Origin: Nitrospiraceae bacterium
GTDB taxonomy: Bacteria; Nitrospirota; Nitrospiria; Nitrospirales; Nitrospiraceae
Reading direction: 5' to 3'
NCBI GenBank assembly: GCA_013140715.1
Contig: JABFSG010000095.1
Span: 1 to 35,117 of the forward strand
DNA length: 35,117 nucleotides
A program made the translations under genes and the position numbers. The first letter of the stretch is position 1, and each line of letters starts with the position of its first letter. Shown here piece by piece: positions 24,185 through 31,677 of this stretch. The notes under the pieces are model-generated. The model was not told the origin of the DNA and ran no database searches. It saw only the letters and a list, made by a program, of their open reading frames with translations.

Positions 24185-25183
24185 TCATTTACAATCCAAA
24201 CCCCCTCCGCCTGGGAGCACGAACGTCTTCTCTATCAAAATTCCAGTCTTGGTAAGAGCAAGGCGCAATCCATAAGTACGGCCGTTGTAACGCCAAAAGT
24301 GGTCAATGCCGCTAATTGAGCGTTTAGAGTGACGATTTATATTATCGGTTATATCGGTCAGGGTCACGGCGTTCACGGCGTGAGGTGTCCCCATGATAGC
24401 CCTAACTTCCTCTTCCGTCATACCATAGTGGAGATACTTGCATTGTTTTTCGAAGCCATGCTCCTCCTGCGTGATTCGCGATTTTGCACGCAGACTGATT
24501 TCCGAGAGTAGACGCTCCTGTGCATCGAGCTGAGCCTCTGCCTGTTTCAGTTGTTCCATCAGGGAGTCTGGATTCCGGCTACCACCCTTTGTAGAAGTGG
24601 TGGACTCGGGGATCTTGATGGCAAGCTGCTTCAGCAATCCCTCCACTTGCCGTTGCTGCATCTCGATGCGCTGTGACTTCTCCTGTAGGCTGGTCGAGTG
24701 ACCTTCCAGCGCATTTTGCTTCTCGATAAGCGAGCGCTGGAGCGCGATAAGTTCCTGTCTTGCCTTCTCCAATGATTGCTCCTGGCCCCGTGCTTGTTCG
24801 TTGAGGCGACCCTGGATTGCTACGAGCTTGGCGGCGGGGACGCGGAGGAGGCGATAAACGGTGACCGTCCCTTCTGGATTAGGCTCCTCATACGTCATTT
24901 GCGTTTCGATGACCAGACCTTGCGCTTCGAGGGAAGTGATTTGCGCATAGTTCATCAGCTCGATCTTGCCCTGTTCGAAGGCTTGCTTTCGTCCCTCCTC
25001 GAAAGATCGAGCTTTTGTAGCCACCCCAACAACAAAGAGGTCGTCTCCCTCCACGAAGGCCGATTTCTCCGCCCAGAATGGCTGATTCTCGTGGCCTGCA
25101 GGAAGCGCAGAGGCTGGCAGAAGAGTAATGGCGAGTAGGACCACCGAGTAGGCCACAATCCAAAATCCTTTTGGATACTGCAT
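24185..25183 (-). CDS. Exported coiled-coil protein with a BamE/SmpA-like C-terminus
   Basis: 332 residues. The signal peptide is followed by a mature N-terminal domain (FWAEKSAFVEGDDLFVVGVA; RSFEEGRKQAFEQGKIEL) resembling the LPP20-type fold. Next comes a long heptad-like coiled coil (about residues 125-245, rich in Gln, Glu, Leu). The C-terminal domain starts CKYLHYGMTEEEVRAIMGTP, the signature of SmpA/OmlA (BamE-like) proteins. It probably bridges envelope components. ATG 25183 is preferred over 25210 because GGGGTGG lies six bases upstream. It starts 27 bases after the preceding gene stop and is likely co-transcribed with it. Confidence 0.75.
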   Translation of the reverse strand: MQYPKGFWIVAYSVVLLAITLLPASALPAGHENQPFWAEKSAFVEGDDLFVVGVATKARSFEEGRKQAFEQGKIELMNYAQITSLEAQGLVIETQMTYEEPNPEGTVTVYRLLRVPAAKLVAIQGRLNEQARGQEQSLEKARQELIALQRSLIEKQNALEGHSTSLQEKSQRIEMQQRQVEGLLKQLAIKIPESTTSTKGGSRNPDSLMEQLKQAEAQLDAQERLLSEISLRAKSRITQEEHGFEKQCKYLHYGMTEEEVRAIMGTPHAVNAVTLTDITDNINRHSKRSISGIDHFWRYNGRTYGLRLALTKTGILIEKTFVLPGGGGLDCK

Positions 25184-25210
25184 AGCGACCACCCCTTTCA
25201 AATACATCAT

Positions 25211-25435
25211 TTAAGAAAACCCTTGGAGCGACTGCATGATATTGCGCTCGTTGCCGTCATCGAGGTTACTTCTCCAAATTCTCGTTTGTGTTTGATCTCG
25301 TCTAGTAACTTGATATGAGAGTGCGTCGTGCCACTGACCATCCATAGGTTTAATTTGTATAAGATTTTCTGGGTCCTCACCTAGTTGTTGATATAAACGG
25401 CTGATTAGTCCTTCAACTTGAGCTTGCGTCCTCAT
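25211..25435 (-). CDS. Small hypothetical protein
   Basis: 74 residues starting MRTQAQVEGLISRLYQQLGE, soluble, with no recognised domain. Expression signals are good: AAGGAGAG lies just before ATG 25435 and a -10-like TATTATA lies immediately upstream, leaving a very short leader. It is the first gene of a two-gene unit with the coiled-coil protein. Function unknown. Confidence 0.6.
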   Translation of the reverse strand: MRTQAQVEGLISRLYQQLGEDPENLIQIKPMDGQWHDALSYQVTRRDQTQTRIWRSNLDDGNERNIMQSLQGFS

Positions 25436-25545
25436 AACTCTCCTTTATAATAGCCAATGTATCCCTCACAAAAACCGCGTCAAAATGTCTCACGACCGAA
25501 CGCCGCCACAGGCACCGGCCGCTGAAAGCTGCAGTTGGCGCATCA

Positions 25546-26352
25546 TCACCGCCCGCTGTCCGAGACGTCGAACCTGCGACGCGTTCTCGAAAGGCGGTCA
25601 ACGAGATCGTCGTACGTCCTTGAGAGTTGCCCACCCAACTCGAACTGATCGCGCGCACGAGCTTGTTCTAGAACGATTCGAATGGATGTCGAAAGGGCCA
25701 GAGCCTGGCTTCGTGGATCGCTCCGCTGGTTGGGATGGACTGTGTCGGGCTGATCTCTAAAGAGGCCCAGCCCGAAGAAGCCACCGTGTGTAGCAGCGGA
25801 CAGGCGAGCGTAGTAGAAGCTCAGCTCTGGGGCCAGCAGGGCTTCGGCTGCCTCCTGGGGACGGTGATAGTAGTCGGACGCGTACCAGTAGGCGGGTAAG
25901 CGATCGTTGAAGATGAAGCGTCGCGCCTGCTCCTGGTTGACGCTGGGCAACCGCGCGATTCCGGCTTCGATCTGCCGGCGGTTGCTCCGCTGCAATTCGT
26001 CGTCAACTTCAGACAGCGTTGCCTTCAGGAAGTAATGTGTGCAGCGGAATCCACGCATCTCCGCCTCGTCTGCAGCCTCGACGATGATCGCCGTACTGAG
26101 GAGTAAATCCAGGAGTGTCCGCAAGAGCGGTGCGCAACAGGACACCCATCCCGTGGCGCAGAGGGCGAGAACGGCCCCGTGGAAGGCAACGGTATCAGCG
26201 CCAAGACGGTACAACGCACCTCCCGCAAGAGGGTAGGGGTGCCTTCCATCCCAGTGTGCGGCGATCGCGGCGTTCACCGCAACAGCGAACTCTGACGCTT
26301 CAGCGTGTAATCGCTCCAAAGTCGCGTCAATGATGGTGGTGTCCTGATCCAT
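25546..26352 (-). CDS. DUF5677-like helical protein
   Basis: 268 residues, mostly alpha-helical without a signal peptide. Segments GALYRLGADTVAFHGAVLAL, CAPLLRTLLDLLLSTAIIVE and the late motif YARLSAATHGGF resemble DUF5677-type proteins, in which a conserved R/E helix and an (A/S)xxxHG motif occur. Such proteins are frequent in accessory regions and integron cassettes; the function is unknown. ATG 26352 is preferred over an upstream TTG. Just upstream on the minus strand lies a CCGGTTG hairpin followed by GTTAGGC, reminiscent of an integron attC end. Confidence 0.6.
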   Translation of the reverse strand: MDQDTTIIDATLERLHAEASEFAVAVNAAIAAHWDGRHPYPLAGGALYRLGADTVAFHGAVLALCATGWVSCCAPLLRTLLDLLLSTAIIVEAADEAEMRGFRCTHYFLKATLSEVDDELQRSNRRQIEAGIARLPSVNQEQARRFIFNDRLPAYWYASDYYHRPQEAAEALLAPELSFYYARLSAATHGGFFGLGLFRDQPDTVHPNQRSDPRSQALALSTSIRIVLEQARARDQFELGGQLSRTYDDLVDRLSRTRRRFDVSDSGR

Positions 26353-26360
26353 CTTGGAAT

Positions 26361-26390
26361 TCGGCCTAACGTTCCGGTTGAGCAACCGGT
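26361..26390 (-). other. attC-like half site (weak)
   Basis: On the minus strand the hairpin CCGGTTGCTCAACCGG is followed by AAC and GTTAGGC, then 12 bases to the DUF5677-like start. GTTAGGC matches the attC core GTTRRRY, but the complementary outer core (GCCTAAC) was not found upstream, so this is at most a remnant. Confidence 0.2.
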
Positions 26391-26448
26391 TTTCCGCGAG
26401 CAGTAAACTGGTCCGTCTCGAACCGATTCTTGGAGGGCCTCTTCACTT

Positions 26449-26871
26449 TCACGGCCCTACTAAACTGTCCAGCTTCTCCAGGAAGTCCCGGATGTTGGCC
26501 GAGTTCTTGCCCCAGTCCTGCGCCTGATACGAGGTCGACGACACCTGAAGGCGTGTAGTGGTAGGAGCCAGTCTGCTGATCTCGATTGTGACTAAGCTAC
26601 CAAGCGTACTTAGATTCCAAGGTACCTTCACTTGAATGAACCCAGACTCGTGATTCGCGAGCTGTACTTCCCAGGACAGCGCTGCGGTAGCCGACAAGCT
26701 CAAACGGAACACAGTGTCGTAGTCTCGATAGTAGGTGGCGCCGTCCTCAGACCGACTAGAACACGCCACACAAAGGAGAACCGCACACCACAGAATCAGC
26801 ACGGCTTGCCGAGCCGACCGATCGATGAGCCCGCCCTGGAAGATCTGTCGAAGCTTGGATGCGGTACTCAC
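26449..26871 (-). CDS. Small lipoprotein, DUF3568-like
   Basis: 140 residues. A hydrophobic stretch ending LLCVAC (Cys37) is a lipobox, preceded by a long basic N-region. The mature part (ATYYRDYDTVFRLSLSATAA, then GFIQVKVPW and TIEISRLAPTTTRLQVSS) has the layout of DUF3568-type lipoproteins: one helix then antiparallel strands. The GTG at 26871 is preferred because GGAG lies seven bases upstream; the GTG at 26877 would be too close to it. Placement in the outer membrane or periplasmic face is inferred from the lipobox. No operon partner. Confidence 0.65.
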   Translation of the reverse strand: MSTASKLRQIFQGGLIDRSARQAVLILWCAVLLCVACSSRSEDGATYYRDYDTVFRLSLSATAALSWEVQLANHESGFIQVKVPWNLSTLGSLVTIEISRLAPTTTRLQVSSTSYQAQDWGKNSANIRDFLEKLDSLVGP

Positions 26872-26927
26872 TTTCACACTCCTTTGTCTGTTTAACTTTG
26901 TATTAGAAAAGAAATTGGAGGTCTGGC

Positions 26928-27026
26928 ATGACTATTTACTTTCATCCCGCGATTGATTCGTCGCTTGGCACCTCTCATGATCACTTACAAGCTCTGTTAC
27001 CTATCATCCCAGCACGCTGCAGGTGA
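26928..27026 (+). CDS. Short ORF, possibly a truncated gene start
   Basis: 32 residues starting MTIYFHPAIDSSLGTSHDHL. GGAGG lies six bases before the ATG. The length and position in an accessory patch suggest the 5' remnant of a lost gene, or a chance frame. Confidence 0.25.
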   Translation: MTIYFHPAIDSSLGTSHDHLQALLPIIPARCR

Positions 27027-27163
27027 ATCGTATCAACGGTTCCGCTGAAGACAAAACGTTTTCGACGAAACTGCGGGTTTTAGCTAAGAAAACGGTTCCA
27101 GGAATAGTTTGCCTAATGTCGAACTTATGACCATTCGAATAATCGGCCTGAATCTTGGTTGGG

Positions 27164-27243
27164 CTGAGGCTGCTGCTCGCCCTGCTAGGGCTTGCCTGTT
27201 GGTTGAATACCGGGCCACGGGCGGTGCCAGGGCTGTTGAGTGC
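27164..27243. repeat. Left member of a diverged direct repeat flanking the DUF4258/YgiT pair
   Basis: In one frame it reads WLNTGPRAVPGLL; the right member (27975-28055) reads WLNIGTRAEQGLI in the corresponding frame. By eye the core is about 60-65% identical in bases with few gaps. Confidence 0.35.
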
Positions 27244-27332
27244 CTTCTCGTACATGGATTTCTTCTCGTCCCTGGGAGTACACTCGTGCAAATATTGTGA
27301 TGATCGCGTTGCGCCCTGGCGAGTGACAGCCT

Positions 27333-27614
27333 GTGCATGAACGACTTCTGAAACGCTTTCGAGACAAGATCAGGGCTCGTGCGTATGTGATGACGGTTCA
27401 TGCCGAAGAGGAGATGACCGAGGATGACTTCACCATCTATGATATCGAACGAGGCATTCTGACAGGGCGCATCCTGGAGCGGCAAAAAGATTCGACCAGT
27501 GATGAATCAAAGTATCGCGTTCGCGGAAAAACCATCACGGGAGACCCCATTGAGCTACTTACCAAACTCAGTCCGACAGGAAAGCTTGTGATTATTACGG
27601 TCTATGATCCATAA
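27333..27614 (+). CDS. DUF4258 protein, toxin-like member of a toxin-antitoxin pair
   Basis: 93 residues. The core VMTVHAEEEMTEDDFTIYDI, ERGILTGRILERQKD, KYRVRG and the ending SPTGKLVIITVYDP match DUF4258 closely. DUF4258 proteins resemble RelE/MqsR-like toxins in layout and are usually followed by a YgiT zinc-finger antitoxin gene, as here 20 nt downstream. The start is a GTG at 27333, consistent with the family's helical N-terminus (LLKRFRDKIRARAY). Expected target would be mRNA, but this is inference from related systems. Confidence 0.85.
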   Translation: MHERLLKRFRDKIRARAYVMTVHAEEEMTEDDFTIYDIERGILTGRILERQKDSTSDESKYRVRGKTITGDPIELLTKLSPTGKLVIITVYDP

Positions 27615-27634
27615 AGAATGATACGAGGCACTTT

Positions 27635-27862
27635 ATGATCTGCGATATCTGTGAAAGCAAAGATGCGCTGGTTCGGAGAGTCACTCGGAGCTACGGCAAG
27701 GGTCGGAAACTCTTGGTAATCGAGAATGTACCGGTTGTGACCTGCCCAAGTTGCGGGGAAAGCTACCTAACCGCAGACGCATTGCATGAGATTGAACGCA
27801 TCAAGCTTCAACGCAAGCGTGTCGCACACCAGCGTCCCGTCGCGGTGGCTTCATTTGGCTGA
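27635..27862 (+). CDS. YgiT-type zinc-finger protein, antitoxin-like
   Basis: 75 residues. Cys3/Cys6 (MICDIC) and Cys37/Cys40 (TCPSCGESYL) form the zinc finger seen at the N-terminus of MqsA antitoxins. The rest (TADALHEIERIKLQRKRVAH) is a short helical tail; the DNA-binding helix-turn-helix domain of full-length MqsA is absent. It lies 20 nt after the DUF4258 gene in the same direction. It probably neutralises that protein. Confidence 0.85.
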   Translation: MICDICESKDALVRRVTRSYGKGRKLLVIENVPVVTCPSCGESYLTADALHEIERIKLQRKRVAHQRPVAVASFG

Positions 27863-27974
27863 ATCTACCCTCCTTCTTACTGCCTGTTGAAAAGTGTGCT
27901 ATTCCTCCACCCCATAGCATTAGCTCTGCTCCCATGACAATTCGATAGGTCTGGGGTCAACTTTCTGTGGGCTG

Positions 27975-28055
27975 GAGGTGTTGATTGCTCTGCCTGAACA
28001 TACCTATTGGCTGAACATTGGTACGCGGGCTGAGCAGGGGTTAATAGACTTGCCC
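27975..28055. repeat. Right member of the diverged direct repeat flanking the DUF4258/YgiT pair
   Basis: See 27164-27243. Here the reading frame is interrupted by stops, so the similarity is not obviously due to coding. It directly precedes the promoter of the FlgO-like gene. Confidence 0.35.
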
Positions 28056-28058
28056 TGC

Positions 28059-28086
28059 TGGACAGGCTATGCGCGCTGAGTATAAT
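28059..28086 (+). promoter_or_regulatory. Sigma-70-type promoter of the FlgO-like gene
   Basis: TGGACA (28059-28064) and a perfect TATAAT (28081-28086) are separated by 16 bases. The start site would fall near 28093, about 44 bases before the ATG at 28137. Confidence 0.7.
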
Positions 28087-28136
28087 GTGCCTTAGGGTTG
28101 AACTTGCCTCTTGTCTCAAAGGATAATTTCTCAGCA

Positions 28137-29114
28137 ATGAATCGTCTCTTGGTCATGGTCCTCCTTGCCATCGCTGTTCTCTGGGCAATTCCGTCTTATG
28201 CGGCGTCGCAATATGAGGAGAGCTTGAAGCAGTTGGCGGAGGGAGTGATCGCCGACGCGGTCAAGGCTGGGAGGGGACGGCTGGCGATGGTGGACTTTAC
28301 AGATGCCAAGGGCAATGTGACACCGATAGGGACATTTTTGGCGGAAGAGTTAGGCACCCAGATTCTGGTCGCAGGTGACATCAAAGTCGTCGACCGCACC
28401 ATGGTGGGCTCGACGTTGAAGAAGTTCCATGTCACGCAACTCGAACCGGCTCAGGCTAAAGGAGTCGGCCAGGCAGCCAAGGCTGTGCGGGCCGATGTAT
28501 TTGCGACTGGTTCATATCTGGAATCGCCGGACGGCTTTCGGGTGACGGTGAAACTATTCAGCCCCAGCACTGTGCAGTCCCTGGGCGCGACACGCGGCAC
28601 GATTCCTACAACCGGCCCGCTGGCGGAACTGATCAAGGAGACAAACAAGCCGCCTGTCGTGAAGGTGGATCTCACCGCCAAGCCTGCGCCACCGCCCGGT
28701 CTTGGCTTCTACAGTAACGATCATTATCAGCTGGTCGTGACCGCCCTGCACAAGCGGGACAAACAGGTCACGGCCGATATCACGATCGAGAATAAGTCCT
28801 CGCGCAATGTCAAAATGCTCTGCCTACTGCACGACACTCTGCTCGAAGATGAGCATGGTGGGCAGTGGAAGCTGGAGGTGGAGGACAACCGAGAAGGCCT
28901 CTGCATGCGCGGCATCGAGATCTCTCGACGGGGAAAGGGCCGGGCCGTGCTGACGTTCTCAGCGCCGGCCGACACGACCGGAAGCCAATTTACCTTTCGT
29001 TACCACGAGAAATTGCCAAGGCCCGATGCTCTCTTTTCAATCGAAGGACTCAAGACTGAATCGGCTGGAGCAGCTCCAGCGGCAGTCGACGTAATACCAC
29101 CACCATCCAATTGA
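28137..29114 (+). CDS. Exported FlgO/CsgG-like protein
   Basis: 325 residues with a signal peptide (residues 1-23, ending IPSYAAS). Residues 25-150 match the FlgO/TolB-N-like fold: YEESLKQLAEGVIADAVKAG, RLAMVDFTDAKGNVTPIGTF, LAEELGTQILVAGDIKVVDR. In Vibrio FlgO is an outer-membrane flagellar protein, but the fold is common in non-flagellar envelope proteins. The C-terminal 150 residues are beta-rich and end in a Pro/Ala tail. ATG 28137 is preferred over an upstream frame start because the signal peptide begins there. A good promoter lies upstream and thiD follows 11 nt after the stop. Confidence 0.82.
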   Translation: MNRLLVMVLLAIAVLWAIPSYAASQYEESLKQLAEGVIADAVKAGRGRLAMVDFTDAKGNVTPIGTFLAEELGTQILVAGDIKVVDRTMVGSTLKKFHVTQLEPAQAKGVGQAAKAVRADVFATGSYLESPDGFRVTVKLFSPSTVQSLGATRGTIPTTGPLAELIKETNKPPVVKVDLTAKPAPPPGLGFYSNDHYQLVVTALHKRDKQVTADITIENKSSRNVKMLCLLHDTLLEDEHGGQWKLEVEDNREGLCMRGIEISRRGKGRAVLTFSAPADTTGSQFTFRYHEKLPRPDALFSIEGLKTESAGAAPAAVDVIPPPSN

Positions 29115-29125
29115 TCGACAGGCAC

Positions 29126-29923
29126 ATGGACAGACAAACAATCAAACAAGTTTTAACGATTGCCGGATCAGACTCCGGCGGAGGAGCGGGAATTCAAGCC
29201 GACATCAAGGCCATGTCGGCCAATGGCGTGTATGCCATGTCGGTGATTACTGCCGTGACAGCGCAGAATACGGAAGAAGTCACCGACGTCTTCGAGTTGC
29301 CGACCTCGATCGTCGCAGCACAGATCGACGCCGTATTCGACGATTTCGACGTCGCAGCGGTCAAGACCGGGATGCTGTCCTCGGCAGCGATCGTCGAGGT
29401 CGTCGCCAGATTGTTGAAGCCTCAACGTGTCATGAATCTCGTGGTGGATCCGGTCATGATCTCGAAGACCGGCCATGTACTGCTTAAGCCGGATGCGATC
29501 GATGCCATCAAGACACAGCTCTTCCCTTTGGCCCTGCTCGTCACACCGAATATCCACGAAGCCCAACAACTATCCGGCCTTGAAATCAAGACCCTCGCTG
29601 ATGCACGCCGCGCCGCCAAGATCATTCATGGATTCGGCTGCAAGCATGTCTTGATCAAGGGAGGACATTTACCGACAGATCGAGCGACCGATCTGCTCTA
29701 CGACGGCCGATTCTTCAATGTATTCAAGGGAGAATTCATCGATACCCCCCACACTCATGGCACCGGCTGCACCTTCGCTTCGACTATCGCGGCCCATCTC
29801 GCGCTGGGCAAACCTATGAACGACGCAGTGCAGGCGGCCAAGTCCTATCTCACCGAAGCGATTCGTCACAGTCTGGCAATCGGTCACGGGACCGGGCCGA
29901 CGAATCATTTCTACTTTTTGTAA
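29126..29923 (+). CDS. thiD: Hydroxymethylpyrimidine/phosphomethylpyrimidine kinase
   Basis: 265 residues. Ribokinase-type motifs are LTIAGSDSGGGAGIQADIKA, VTAQNT, VVDPVMISKTGH, IKGGHL and HGTGCTFASTIAAHLALGK with the catalytic base Asp replaced as usual for ThiD by the GTGC loop cysteine. It phosphorylates HMP and HMP-phosphate for thiamine synthesis. ATG 29126 is preferred over TTG 29111. It lies 11 nt after the FlgO-like gene, and a palindromic element begins 8 nt after its stop. It acts downstream of TenA (21957). Confidence 0.93.
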   Translation: MDRQTIKQVLTIAGSDSGGGAGIQADIKAMSANGVYAMSVITAVTAQNTEEVTDVFELPTSIVAAQIDAVFDDFDVAAVKTGMLSSAAIVEVVARLLKPQRVMNLVVDPVMISKTGHVLLKPDAIDAIKTQLFPLALLVTPNIHEAQQLSGLEIKTLADARRAAKIIHGFGCKHVLIKGGHLPTDRATDLLYDGRFFNVFKGEFIDTPHTHGTGCTFASTIAAHLALGKPMNDAVQAAKSYLTEAIRHSLAIGHGTGPTNHFYFL

Positions 29924-29931
29924 GCTTCGCG

Positions 29932-30050
29932 GGATGCTGAAAAAGTCCGCCAGCGTCGTTCTCGCATCGCTCAGATCCTCAACGTACCCCAAGGGTACGC
30001 CTCGGACCTTCACTCGCTACGGCCTTGCTGGACAGTCTTTTTGAGCATCC
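29932..30050 (+). repeat. Palindromic element, copy B, after thiD
   Basis: 119 bases. Ends GGATGCTGAAAAAG and CTTTTTGAGCATCC (one mismatch as inverted repeats). The internal hairpin CGTACCC-CAA-GGGTACG is at 29983-29999. The order of blocks (GTCCGCCAGCGTCGTTCTCG, hairpin, CGGCCTTGCTGGACAG) is shared with copies A, C and D. It follows the thiD stop by 8 bases in the same orientation. Confidence 0.9.
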
Positions 30051-30082
30051 CACAAGAACATTCGCCCAGAATACCTCATGCG

Positions 30083-30128
30083 CAGATCTTCAAAATTCTC
30101 GCATGCAGAGATAGCTTTCAGTATTCTG
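30083..30128 (-). repeat. Possible mini copy (G) of the palindromic element
   Basis: On the minus strand CAGAATACTGAAAG ... GCGAGAATTTTGAAGATCTG resembles a 46-base collapsed copy like that at 2994-3043. It lies 17 bases before the ATG at 30145. Confidence 0.35.
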
Positions 30129-30144
30129 TCAGGAAGAGGACTCC

Positions 30145-31503
30145 ATGGGTCGATCTCCCTGCAGCCCCTTGACCTTTCTCATTACTGGATTTAGCTGGCT
30201 CCTACTATCCTCCCTGATGGGATTGGCCATCCTCGTCGGATCGGTCAATGGCACCCCGCTTCCTTCCTGGTTACGGTTGGTCCATGTCCACGGCCTTCTC
30301 ATCGGCGGCATCCTGCAACTCATGATCGGTGGGCTACTTGCCTCTGGATCGCTCAATGGCCAGAGCGACCGAACCCCCTCGAGCTCCCATCTATGGCTGT
30401 TCCTAGCACTGAATGCCGCGACAGCCGGATTGCTCGTCGGGCTCGGACTCGGAAACATGCCGATCGTCGGTGCGGCTGGGGCTGTCGTGATCGGGTCAGT
30501 CATCTCCATCGCGAACCGCGCCTGGCAGTACAAGCCGCAGAGTCTTCCTCAATCGGCCGACCCGTCCTGGTTGTACCGATTCTCTCTTATTGCGTTGCTC
30601 GTGGGCCTACTGGTTGGTGTCGCGATGGCCTTTCGACTGATGCCGGAATACTCTGCCCATGCGCGTCTTTTTCACCTGCATGCGATTCTGCTGGGTTTCA
30701 TCACGATGGCGATGATAGGCGCCACACACCACTTCTTGCCGATCATCCTGAACACTACGCTCTACAGCCAACGACTAGCCAAATTCGTCATGGGATTGCT
30801 CCCGACCGGTTTCATCGTCTTGATCGGCGGGTTTATCGCCTCGTCCCTCTATCTCGAACTTGCGATCGGAGGGCTACTCATCCTCGGCATCGTTCTTTAT
30901 GCCTATAACCTCTACCGTACCTGGGTGGCCTCAGGCCATCCTGGAAATGCCGCTTCCGACCACCTCTTAGTCGCAACATTTTTTCTGGTCCTTATGATGG
31001 TCATGGGTGTGCTCGTCGGAGCCAACTTTCTTCCACAACCTCCGGCGCTGCCGTTTGGAGCTTTACAGCTTGCAGCCTATACCCATATGGCCTTGATCGG
31101 GTTTATTCTACAGACTGTCTTTGGAGCTCTCTCCTATGGCATTCCTGAAATGTTGGTCACCAATCGCGTCTCGAGCAAGAAAAAGCAGGGACCCTATCGG
31201 GATCAACTGATAGCGATCATCGACCGGTGGCGGGCCATTCAACTGATTGGATTGAGCCTAGGAACGATGGGGTTCGGCCTACTCGCTGTCATGACCTGGA
31301 ACGTTCCACTCGGTTCTCTCTCTCTTCAGATCGCGACCTGGGTCACACTCGGCTTGCTCCTGAGTGGCTTGACTCTCTTTTCTGCAAAACTCGCCTGGGT
31401 TTTGGGGATTCGTCCGTTGAATAGTCTTGCCCCCTCTGTGGCACCAGAAGAAACGTTCCATCAACCTCTCAAGCGCGCGGTAGGCGAAACTCACCGGTTC
31501 TGA
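30145..31503 (+). CDS. 12-helix membrane protein with oxidase-like histidines (heme-copper oxidase subunit I-like or NnrS-like)
   Basis: 452 residues with twelve predicted membrane helices. Histidines sit inside or at helix ends: H47 and H49 (RLVHVHGLLIGG), H177 and H179 (LFHLHAILLGF), H195 and H196 (GATHHFLPI), H314 (AAYTHMALIGF). HxHxxLLGF-type motifs recall cbb3/NO-reductase-like subunit I and NnrS proteins, but the canonical order of six ligands (single, single, HH, HxH) is not reproduced, so haem or copper binding is only a possibility. AGGAAGAGG precedes ATG 30145. No oxidase subunit II or cytochrome gene is adjacent. Confidence 0.7.
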   Translation: MGRSPCSPLTFLITGFSWLLLSSLMGLAILVGSVNGTPLPSWLRLVHVHGLLIGGILQLMIGGLLASGSLNGQSDRTPSSSHLWLFLALNAATAGLLVGLGLGNMPIVGAAGAVVIGSVISIANRAWQYKPQSLPQSADPSWLYRFSLIALLVGLLVGVAMAFRLMPEYSAHARLFHLHAILLGFITMAMIGATHHFLPIILNTTLYSQRLAKFVMGLLPTGFIVLIGGFIASSLYLELAIGGLLILGIVLYAYNLYRTWVASGHPGNAASDHLLVATFFLVLMMVMGVLVGANFLPQPPALPFGALQLAAYTHMALIGFILQTVFGALSYGIPEMLVTNRVSSKKKQGPYRDQLIAIIDRWRAIQLIGLSLGTMGFGLLAVMTWNVPLGSLSLQIATWVTLGLLLSGLTLFSAKLAWVLGIRPLNSLAPSVAPEETFHQPLKRAVGETHRF

Positions 31504-31677
31504 TCGCCCGTATCTTTCTCCCTTCATCAAGTCGCCAGTTTCGACTCCCGACCGAATACGTAAACCACCGTCTTCTCTCGTAAAACTCCAAGGCCTATCG
31601 GCCAGCCTGTTTCTTGCTCTACCTATCGAGGTCTACCGTATGGCCTACTTCCACGGGCTTCACTAGGAGGGGCATCC

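Larger units (their letters stand above)
26872..27332. other. Intergenic region before the toxin-antitoxin-like pair
   Basis: 461 bases. It holds one short frame with a good ribosome-binding site (26928-27026) and, at 27164-27243, a stretch resembling 27975-28055 on the other side of the toxin-antitoxin-like pair. No long gene is supported. Confidence 0.5.

Noticed and set aside
23881-24255. 124-residue open frame after the small antitoxin-like gene
   Set aside because: It overlaps that gene and the end of the minus-strand coiled-coil gene, has no ribosome-binding site at its start, and the protein looks random.
27155-27340. 61-residue frame with a signal-peptide-like start (LLLALLGLACW)
   Set aside because: It coincides with the diverged repeat, whose other copy has stops in the corresponding frame, and it runs into the DUF4258 gene.
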